Shown here: piece after piece, positions 1 through 5,671 of the stretch
Layout of the letters: every line of letters begins with the position of its first letter
How positions within the stretch are numbered: the first letter of the stretch is position 1
NCBI GenBank assembly: GCA_016650435.1
Contig: JAENVT010000376.1
Coordinates: forward strand, 1 to 10,386
Reading direction: 5' to 3'
Origin: Ilumatobacteraceae bacterium
GTDB lineage: Bacteria > Actinomycetota > Acidimicrobiia > Acidimicrobiales > Ilumatobacteraceae
DNA: 10,386 nt
Position numbers and translations under genes: made by a program
Notes under the pieces: model-generated
The model's input: the letters and a program-made list of their open reading frames with translations, nothing else
Databases searched by the model: none
What the model was told of the DNA's origin: nothing

Positions 1-378
1 CAACGTGACTGATCGACTGTCGATCACCGTCACCGGAATGAGATCAGCGACAGATCGTGCAGCGAGGTCGGCCGATTGCATCGTGGCCGATAGCGCTCCA
101 CTCAACGAGATCGTCACCACACTGCTCGCCCCATCGGCGGCAAGTAGGCGGTACGTGTTCTCGAATTGTCCTGGCGCGGGTGCCGCAGTCTCCGGCAGCG
201 TTGGCGACGCCCCGCACTTCGCCCAGAACTCTTCGACCGTGAGATCATGGCGGTCGACGTACTCGTTGCCATCGATTCGGATGGTCAGGGGAACGATCTC
301 GATAGCGAGTTCGTCGGCGACCGCCTGGGGGAGGTCGCACGCCGAGTCGGTGACGATGCGGACGTGATTGGTGCTCAC
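1..378 (-). CDS. DegV family protein (fatty-acid-binding, FakB-like), 5' part only
   Basis: The first 126 codons of a gene that continues past the left edge. DegV/FakB proteins bind a fatty acid between two domains; in Firmicutes they present it to the kinase FakA, while the role in actinobacteria is less clear. Visible family marks are the N-terminal strand ending TDSACDLP (residues 10-17), the segment PETAAPAPGQF (62-72) matching the usual TSQPSPGxF loop, VVTISLSGALSATMQSA (87-103) matching the ISSxLSGTYQSA motif, and VIDSRSV (118-124) matching the VxDSxxxS strand. The family is usually about 280 residues, so under half is present. The GTG start (376-378) overlaps the TGA stop of the DUF6049 gene as GTGA, with no clear Shine-Dalgarno, so it is probably translationally coupled to it. 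The family assignment is firm; the ligand is unknown. Confidence 0.9.
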   Translation of the reverse strand, partial: MSTNHVRIVTDSACDLPQAVADELAIEIVPLTIRIDGNEYVDRHDLTVEEFWAKCGASPTLPETAAPAPGQFENTYRLLAADGASSVVTISLSGALSATMQSADLAARSVADLIPVTVIDSRSVTL

Positions 379-2402
379 GAAACAGGCAGGGTAGCTGCCC
401 GGGATTGTCGGCGCTTTCGCCATGCCGAGACCATGTGTTGGAACCACCACAACAACACCAATCCGAACAAGGCGATGGTCAACACGTTGCCGACGCCCAA
501 TGCCTTGACGCGGAACTTGAGTGGCACTGTGTCGCCGAGCTTGACGTCGTTGGGTGTGAAGACGTCGAGCGACACGCCGGATGTGCCGTTCGACCGCGCC
601 TGGACATTGATGGGGACGTTGACCGGAACGCCGGGTGGGAGCAGCACGGGCAGCGGATCGTTGTTGAACACGAGCTTGCCCGACGGCGATGTCAACTGCA
701 CTTTGATCAGCAGCGGAACGTCGGAGTTGTTGAGGAACCGAACCCGCACCGTGCTGTTCCTTCCGGGAAGATTGACGGTGTAGGCCGGCGGCAGCTGGAC
801 GGCGTTTCTGATCTGATCGAGCTCGCTGTGAACCGCCGTATCGAGCGACTCCGCGCCAGCGTCGTCGAGTGCTGTCGTGGGCAGCAGACCAGCGAGATCG
901 CGCCAGCCCTTTGGTCGCTCGCTGTCGGCGGGAAGCATCGTCGCAACAGCGTCGATGTCGTTGTTCAGGCTTGCCTGCCGGAAGATCCTCGTCGACAATG
1001 TCTTGTCATCGACAGTCGGCAGTGTGACCGGGTGTTCTTCTCCGTCAGTGAGCAACCGGTCGGTACGGAAGGCGACGTCATCGAGGGTGGCCGCCGTGAG
1101 CCCAGGGGTCTCGGCGATCAGCTCCATGAGCGCACCGATCAGACCGGCATCGGGCACGCTGAGATCTGGCATCGCCAGCACAACTGCACGCTGGCCCGGG
1201 CTGTCGCCGAGTATCGCGATTCCCTGGCGCAGCGCGAGCAGGTTGGCGACCGCGTAGATCCGCGTCAGCTCGGGCGTCGCCAATGGATGGACGAAGAGGT
1301 CTGAAATGATGCGATCGACGACGGCGACATCGAGGGTGGTGTTGTTCGGCAGTTGTGCGGCGATCAATTCGCCCTTGTAGTCGCTGTAGGCCTTGATCGA
1401 GCCGGCCAGCGAGTCGTATATCTGCGGAGTCGTGACCATCAACTCGGCTCCGAGGTTGTACCGCAAGACAGCCCCGGCATCGCCGATCGGTTGGTCGACG
1501 AGGATCGTCGATGTGGTGAGGGTCGAGGGTCCGAGGCCGAGACCTGCAAGTCGACGTTGACCATCGCGGAGCCACGACGTGTACAGAGAGCTCTGGCCGG
1601 CCGACGCGGCAGACGACGGATCGATCGGCCACTGTGGTTCGACTTCGACCTGATGCGCCTGCAGTGAGGCGATGAGTCGGGCGAACAATGTGGGGTCTAG
1701 GGTTTGCAGTGCCCCGAGCACGGCCGGAGCGATGCGTACCGTTGCCGGCATCTTGTTGGCTCCGAGCGCATCCAACGTGTCGGCAAGTGACCTCATTTCG
1801 TCGATGGTCGAGACGTTGTCGACACTGGTCGTGCCCTTGCTGTCGAGGTGGACTGTGCTCCGTGTGCTCACTGCGACGGCAACCGAAAGTGCGTCGGTCG
1901 CGTCGGCGTCCTCGTCGGCTGTCGGCAGCCGGTGGATGAACGTCAGCACGGTCGACAGGATCCTGCCGTCGCGTTGCAATGCGATGGTCACCGGATAGAG
2001 GCCGGTACGCGGGATGCTGAGGGCATCGGGTCGTACCTCGACCGCCTCCAGCGGTATCGAGAACGTGTACTGCCCGGCCCCCGGGCCCGGACAACAGAGC
2101 GGCGAGATGGCGACTGTGTCATCGGGGCGAGACAAGGCCCCGCTGATGATCGGTGCGAGGTCTTCGCGCTTGTTGACTCGCTCGGCGACGGTGATCGCGA
2201 AGAGGGCTGTCGACAGATCTGTGTCGACGAGCCTGGAAGGGAGTGCGATCGTCGCGGTCAGCGAGCCATCGGGCTCGATGTTGAAGTTCTGTGCCACCAA
2301 TTGCAGGTCATCCTGCGCGGCCTCGACAGGTGCTGGTAGCAAGGCAACGAATGATGTGCTGATGAGGCCGAATACGGTGAGCCATGCCCCGCATCGAGTC
2401 AC
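375..2402 (-). CDS. DUF6049 family protein: secreted, C-terminally membrane-anchored, actinobacterial
   Basis: 675 residues from a GTG at 2400-2402 that overlaps the upstream GNAT stop as GTGA. This start puts a clean signal peptide at the N-terminus: a short basic start, a hydrophobic core about residues 7-22, and cleavage near PVEA-AQ at about 28. A long start at 2525 would bury that signal behind 41 arginine-rich residues that are really GNAT coding sequence. A large extracellular part follows. Its last portion, roughly 555-635, looks like an Ig-like beta domain (VRVRFLNNSDVPLLIKV, then LLPPGVPVNVPINVQ). One membrane helix lies at about 637-655, then a basic tail (KRRQSR). Architecture and position (divergent from cca, after a small enzyme gene) match M. 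tuberculosis Rv3909, next to the lipid II flippase gene, so a cell-envelope role is plausible. No enzymatic function is established, and I see no catalytic motif. Confidence 0.85.
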   Translation of the reverse strand: MTRCGAWLTVFGLISTSFVALLPAPVEAAQDDLQLVAQNFNIEPDGSLTATIALPSRLVDTDLSTALFAITVAERVNKREDLAPIISGALSRPDDTVAISPLCCPGPGAGQYTFSIPLEAVEVRPDALSIPRTGLYPVTIALQRDGRILSTVLTFIHRLPTADEDADATDALSVAVAVSTRSTVHLDSKGTTSVDNVSTIDEMRSLADTLDALGANKMPATVRIAPAVLGALQTLDPTLFARLIASLQAHQVEVEPQWPIDPSSAASAGQSSLYTSWLRDGQRRLAGLGLGPSTLTTSTILVDQPIGDAGAVLRYNLGAELMVTTPQIYDSLAGSIKAYSDYKGELIAAQLPNNTTLDVAVVDRIISDLFVHPLATPELTRIYAVANLLALRQGIAILGDSPGQRAVVLAMPDLSVPDAGLIGALMELIAETPGLTAATLDDVAFRTDRLLTDGEEHPVTLPTVDDKTLSTRIFRQASLNNDIDAVATMLPADSERPKGWRDLAGLLPTTALDDAGAESLDTAVHSELDQIRNAVQLPPAYTVNLPGRNSTVRVRFLNNSDVPLLIKVQLTSPSGKLVFNNDPLPVLLPPGVPVNVPINVQARSNGTSGVSLDVFTPNDVKLGDTVPLKFRVKALGVGNVLTIALFGLVLLWWFQHMVSAWRKRRQSRAATLPVS

Positions 2403-3139
2403 TCGATCCGCCGTTCGTAGACGTGCAGGCGATCGCTGAGATCGGTGAAGCCGAGCCGGTGGTAGAGAGCCAACGCGGCGTCGTTGCCGATGTGAGTGTT
2501 GACCAGCGCCCGCTGCACGCGCCAACGCGCCATCCAGCGCAGCGAGTCGGTGACCAGACTCACGCCGTGACCTTGGTGTTGGTGCGATGGCAAGACGGCG
2601 AGCCGTTGGATGTATCCGTTGCGGCCGTCACGACCGGAGATTGCATATGCAACGAGTTCTTTGTTCGATCGAATTGCCCGCGCCCGGTGGCGAGGTGTCG
2701 CCGAGCGGACATCGCCGATACCGACACGATCGATGCACCAGCCCGAGCCGAACGCGGCCACGTCGACGCGGCTCGCCTCGTGGTCGTCGTCGGTTGTTAG
2801 ACGGGTGACGCTCGCGGAGCTCTTGGGTGAAGCCGTGTTCACCGCACTGACGATCCTGTTTTCAAGCAGCACCAGACTCTGGATGGCTTCGAAGCCGAGA
2901 CGTTCGAAGCGCGCCCCGGCTTGGGCTCCCACGGCCCCGGTGCGGATGGTGTCGTACCCGGCGGCGCGCAGAACGTCGATCCATTCGGTGATGTCGGCTG
3001 GTGTTGGCAACCGACTCTGGTTGTAGAGCACGAGATGGGCGACGTTCGGTTCGAATGCCCATGGGCGAACGCGAGCAACGACACCACCGGCGCGAAGGAT
3101 CAGCGGCGCGCTGGTCAGTGACTGCATCGCTGGCTTCAC
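2399..3139 (-). CDS. GNAT family N-acetyltransferase, two-domain
   Basis: 246 residues from GTG 3139; an in-frame ATG at 3127 would give 242. The GTG is preferred because a TAnnnT box (TACCGT, 3152 down to 3147) ends 7 bases before it, as in leaderless actinobacterial transcripts. The C-terminal half is a clear GNAT fold: strand GYIQRLAVLP (175-184), the acetyl-CoA pyrophosphate loop QHQGHG (187-192), and the motif B segment NDAALALYHRLGF (219-231). The N-terminal half looks like a second, eroded GNAT unit: GARFERLGFEA (75-85) echoes the LYxxLGF end, but no Q-x-x-G-x-G loop is visible. The acceptor substrate cannot be read from sequence. It heads the minus-strand operon with DUF6049 and DegV, and diverges from a deacetylase gene. 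In mycobacteria a Nudix gene (mutT4) holds this place. Reading upstream to 3574 runs antisense through the deacetylase gene and is not credible. Confidence 0.87.
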   Translation of the reverse strand: MKPAMQSLTSAPLILRAGGVVARVRPWAFEPNVAHLVLYNQSRLPTPADITEWIDVLRAAGYDTIRTGAVGAQAGARFERLGFEAIQSLVLLENRIVSAVNTASPKSSASVTRLTTDDDHEASRVDVAAFGSGWCIDRVGIGDVRSATPRHRARAIRSNKELVAYAISGRDGRNGYIQRLAVLPSHQHQGHGVSLVTDSLRWMARWRVQRALVNTHIGNDAALALYHRLGFTDLSDRLHVYERRIE

Positions 3140-3146
3140 GGGTGAA

Positions 3147-3152
3147 ACGGTA
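3147..3152 (-). promoter_or_regulatory. Candidate -10 box for the GNAT-DUF6049-DegV operon
   Basis: TACCGT on the minus strand fits the actinobacterial TAnnnT -10 consensus and lies 7 bases before the GTG at 3139, so transcription would start at or next to the start codon. No convincing -35 is seen, which is common in this phylum. It is inferred from pattern and spacing only. Confidence 0.4.
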
Positions 3153-3175
3153 GCTCCGAGTTGCCTGCAGCGAGG

Positions 3176-3181
3176 TAGCGT
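3176..3181 (+). promoter_or_regulatory. Candidate -10 box for the deacetylase-cca operon
   Basis: TAGCGT fits TAnnnT and is followed by 8 bases before the GTG at 3190, consistent with a leaderless or nearly leaderless transcript. A weak GAGGT at 3172-3176 could instead be a distant Shine-Dalgarno (13-base spacing). The opposing GNAT -10 lies 23 bases away on the other strand, so each promoter's upstream region covers the other's -10 and the two could interfere with each other. Confidence 0.35.
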
Positions 3182-3189
3182 CCAACGGC

Positions 3190-4227
3190 GTGACCGTGCT
3201 GTTCGCCACTCATCCGGTGTACCTCGAACACCTTGCCGGGCCCCGCCACCCCGAGCGCCCAGAGCGACTCGGAGCCGTGCTCGAAGGCGTTCGCCGAGCC
3301 GACCTGGGCGATGCCATCTCCGCGCTCGAACCGCATCCGGCCGAACGAGCTGACCTTGAACGCGTCCACCCGGCGTGGTACCTCGAGCGGATCGAGATGA
3401 TTTGTGCGCGCGGTGGAGGCAGGCTCGATTCCGACACCTACGCGAGCCCGGCGAGTTACGAGGCAGCGAGACTGGCCGCCGGGGCCGGCTTGACGGCGGT
3501 CGAAGCGTTGCGTGCGGGCGAAGGCGACGCTGCGTTCTGTGCCGTACGTCCTCCCGGCCACCACGCCACTGCAATCGAGTCGATGGGGTTCTGCATGATC
3601 TCGAATGTCGCAGTTGTCGCCGCGTCGTTGGCCGATCAGGGCGAGCGAGTGATGATCTTCGACTACGACGCCCACCACGGCAACGGCACGCAAGCTGTGT
3701 TCTACGACGACCCTCGCGTTCTGTTCGTCAGCTATCACCAGTGGCCGCTGTATCCGGGCACTGGCGATTTCGACGAGACTGGCGCTGGTGCCGGCGCGGG
3801 TGCGACCCTCAACATCCCGCTGCCGGCGGGCACCACAGGCGATGTGTACCTGCGAGCATTCGACGAGATCGTTGCCCCGGTCGCTGAACGATTCGCACCG
3901 ACGTGGGTGATCGTTTCGGCAGGCTTCGACGCCCACCGCGACGACCCATTGACCGACATGGGCCTGGCCGCCGGCGACTACGGCCCGCTTACGGCGCGGG
4001 TGCTCTCGCTGGTCCCTGTCGGTCGCCGCCTGGTGATGCTCGAGGGCGGCTACGACCTCGATGCCTTGACCCACTGCTCGTCCGAAGTGATGCGCCAGCT
4101 CGCCGGCGTGTCGGCTGGTGGGTCGGCGCGGACGGCCGGGGATGTCGAGCGTCAAACGTCTGCGGGGCCGGGCTCCGACGCCGTCGATGCTGTGGCGCAC
4201 CATTGGCAGCAGCAGGGCTGGTTGTGA
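3190..4227 (+). CDS. Histone deacetylase family protein (zinc-dependent amidohydrolase, class II-like)
   Basis: 345 residues from GTG 3190. The arginase/deacetylase-fold enzymes remove acetyl groups from acetyl-lysine or acetyl-polyamines using one zinc ion. The catalytic set looks complete: N-terminal HPVYLEH (8-14) and HPERPERL (20-27), the active-site His pair in RPPGHHA (H124, H125), zinc ligands D160 and H162 in DYDAHHGNG, the third ligand D247 in SAGFDAHRDDP, and the transition-state tyrosine Y288 in LEGGYDL. PPGHHA and SAGFDAH are typical of bacterial class II-like enzymes (HDAH/AcuC/polyamine deacetylase relatives). The substrate cannot be decided from sequence. The gene overlaps cca by 4 bases (GTGA), so they are very likely cotranscribed and coupled. 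It diverges from a GNAT acetyltransferase, suggesting opposed acetylation and deacetylation, which is inference. The last 35 residues are low in conservation cues. Confidence 0.93.
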   Translation: MTVLFATHPVYLEHLAGPRHPERPERLGAVLEGVRRADLGDAISALEPHPAERADLERVHPAWYLERIEMICARGGGRLDSDTYASPASYEAARLAAGAGLTAVEALRAGEGDAAFCAVRPPGHHATAIESMGFCMISNVAVVAASLADQGERVMIFDYDAHHGNGTQAVFYDDPRVLFVSYHQWPLYPGTGDFDETGAGAGAGATLNIPLPAGTTGDVYLRAFDEIVAPVAERFAPTWVIVSAGFDAHRDDPLTDMGLAAGDYGPLTARVLSLVPVGRRLVMLEGGYDLDALTHCSSEVMRQLAGVSAGGSARTAGDVERQTSAGPGSDAVDAVAHHWQQQGWL

Positions 4228-5633
4228 TCCCGGATCGGTTTCGGCCGGTCCTCGACGAGCTCTCCCCGCTGACAGAACGGTTCGCGGCTGCCGGTCACCG
4301 TTTGTACCTTGTCGGCGGCACCGTTCGCGACCTGCTGATCGCCGACGATCGCGACGACTTCGACTTCGATGCGACAACGACGGCGCGCCCGGCAGACATC
4401 AAGGCCTGCCTCGCCGGTTGGGCCGACGCGGTGTGGACCCAGGGCGAGCGATTCGGCACGATCGGCGCCAAGAAGGATGGTCGTACATACGAGATCACAA
4501 CGCACCGTGCCGAGGCGTACAACGACGATTCTCGCAAACCGCATGTCGAGTTCGCCGACGAGATCGAGACGGACCTATCGCGTCGTGACTTCACCATCAA
4601 CGCGATGGCACTGGAGCTCACCTCGACTACCCCGACTCTTGTCGACCCGTTCGGCGGTGCCGCCGATCTGGTGACGCGAATCTTGAAAACACCGCTGTCG
4701 CCGGAGGTGTCGTTCAGCGACGATCCGCTGCGCATGCTTCGCGCGGCGCGCTTCATCGCCCGCTATCACTTGCAACCGGTCGATGAACTGACCGGAGCAG
4801 TCAAAGCGATGCACGCCCGGCTGGAGATCGTCTCGGCCGAGCGCATTCGCGACGAGCTCGACAAGCTGATCACGGTGGAGCACCCGAGCGCAGGATTGTG
4901 GTTTGTGATCGAGACCGGGCTCGCCGACGAGTTCTTGCCGGAGTTGCCGGCGATGCGGCTCGAGCAGGATCCGATCCATCGCCACAAAGATGTGCTGACA
5001 CACACGTTGGCCGTGGTCGAGAACGTCCGTCCCGACGTGCATGCCGACTTCGACTTTCGACGCACGCGCCTCGCAGCCCTGTTCCACGACGTCGGCAAGC
5101 CGCAGACACGCGGGTATCAGCAAGGCAAAGGCGTCACCTTTCATCATCACGATGCGGTCGGGGCGCGCATGACCCGCAAGCGCCTCACCGCGTTGCGTTA
5201 CTCGCACGACGATGTCGAGGCGATCACCGAACTGGTGGCTCTCCATCTCCGGTTCCACACCTATCAGATGGGGTGGACCGACAGTGCTGTGCGCCGTTAT
5301 GTCCGCGACGCGGGCGGCCTGCTCGCCGAGCTGAACGTGCTGACGCGATGCGATTGCACAACGCGCAACGAGCGCAAAGCGGCCGTGCTGGCGAAACGAA
5401 TGGACGAACTGGAAGCACGCATCGGCGAGCTTGCCGAGCGGGAGGAGCTGGCTTCCATCCGACCCGAACTGGACGGAATGCAGGTGATGGAGCACCTCGG
5501 CATCGGCCCTGGCCCCCTCGTCGGCAAGGCCTTGGCGTTTCTTTTGGAGATTCGCCTGGACGAGGGCATGCTCGGGGAGGACGAGATCCGTCACCGGCTC
5601 GATCAGTGGCGGCTTCACTACGAAGGGTGCTGA
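4224..5633 (+). CDS. cca: CCA tRNA nucleotidyltransferase (CCA-adding enzyme, class II with HD domain)
   Basis: 469 residues, close to the roughly 480 of mycobacterial PcnA. It adds or repairs the 3' CCA end of tRNAs. The nucleotidyltransferase head shows LVGGTVRDLL (29-38), the catalytic acidic strand DDFDFDATTTARP (44-56), ITTHRAE (91-97), DLSRRDFTINAMAL (117-130), LVDPFGG (139-145) and the neck segment DDPLRMLRAARFIARY (166-181). An HD domain follows, with the metal-binding pair H288-D289 in LFHDVGKPQTR and FHHHDAVGA (306-314), as in the actinobacterial subfamily. The GTG start at 4224 overlaps the deacetylase stop as GTGA, with a weak AGGG six bases upstream. A reading frame open further upstream (from 3903) runs through the deacetylase gene and is an artefact. 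The N-terminus IPDRFRPVL then leads directly into the fold, which supports this start. Its role is essential or near-essential in most bacteria. Confidence 0.95.
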   Translation: MIPDRFRPVLDELSPLTERFAAAGHRLYLVGGTVRDLLIADDRDDFDFDATTTARPADIKACLAGWADAVWTQGERFGTIGAKKDGRTYEITTHRAEAYNDDSRKPHVEFADEIETDLSRRDFTINAMALELTSTTPTLVDPFGGAADLVTRILKTPLSPEVSFSDDPLRMLRAARFIARYHLQPVDELTGAVKAMHARLEIVSAERIRDELDKLITVEHPSAGLWFVIETGLADEFLPELPAMRLEQDPIHRHKDVLTHTLAVVENVRPDVHADFDFRRTRLAALFHDVGKPQTRGYQQGKGVTFHHHDAVGARMTRKRLTALRYSHDDVEAITELVALHLRFHTYQMGWTDSAVRRYVRDAGGLLAELNVLTRCDCTTRNERKAAVLAKRMDELEARIGELAEREELASIRPELDGMQVMEHLGIGPGPLVGKALAFLLEIRLDEGMLGEDEIRHRLDQWRLHYEGC

Positions 5634-5642
5634 TGCTATCCT
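5614..5642 (+). promoter_or_regulatory. Candidate sigma-70-type promoter for the GGDEF/EAL gene
   Basis: TTCACT (5614-5619) and TATCCT (5637-5642) are separated by exactly 17 bases. The -10 shares four of six positions with TATAAT and fits TAnnnT, and the -35 shares four of six with TTGACA. A start near 5649 would give a leader of about 19 bases holding GGAAG ahead of the GTG at 5668. The site overlaps the last codons of cca, so the downstream gene could be transcribed on its own as well as by readthrough. Confidence 0.4.
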
Positions 5643-5671
5643 GCAGTACGGAAGCGATCAGCACGCAGTGA
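5633..5671 (+). other. Possible 12-codon ORF bridging cca and the GGDEF/EAL gene
   Basis: The ATG at 5633-5635 shares one base with the cca stop (TGATG), and its own TGA at 5669-5671 overlaps the next GTG start as GTGA. The predicted peptide is MLSCSTEAISTQ. It has a good Shine-Dalgarno (GAAGGG, 5622-5627, five bases from the ATG), better than those of the neighbouring genes. It would carry ribosomes from one gene to the next. A frame this short arises easily by chance, so it is a candidate only. Confidence 0.3.

Noticed and set aside
5..367. A 120-codon plus-strand frame at the left edge
   Set aside because: The opposite strand reads as a clear DegV N-terminus with several family motifs, so the plus-strand frame is its shadow.
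405..1304. A 299-codon open frame on the plus strand opposite DUF6049
   Set aside because: Shadow of the DUF6049 gene; no recognisable domain and a biased composition.
3140..3574. Upstream extension of the GNAT frame to an ATG at 3574
   Set aside because: The extra residues are arginine-rich antisense of the deacetylase start region. The GTG at 3139 with its -10-like box fits the family much better.
3136..4377. A 413-codon open frame on the minus strand opposite the deacetylase
   Set aside because: It is antisense to a gene with a complete catalytic motif set, is very rich in Arg, His and Gln, and shows no family motif. Long antisense frames are normal in high-GC coding DNA.
4575..5618. A 347-codon minus-strand frame opposite cca
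   Set aside because: Antisense shadow of the well-supported CCA enzyme; no motif.
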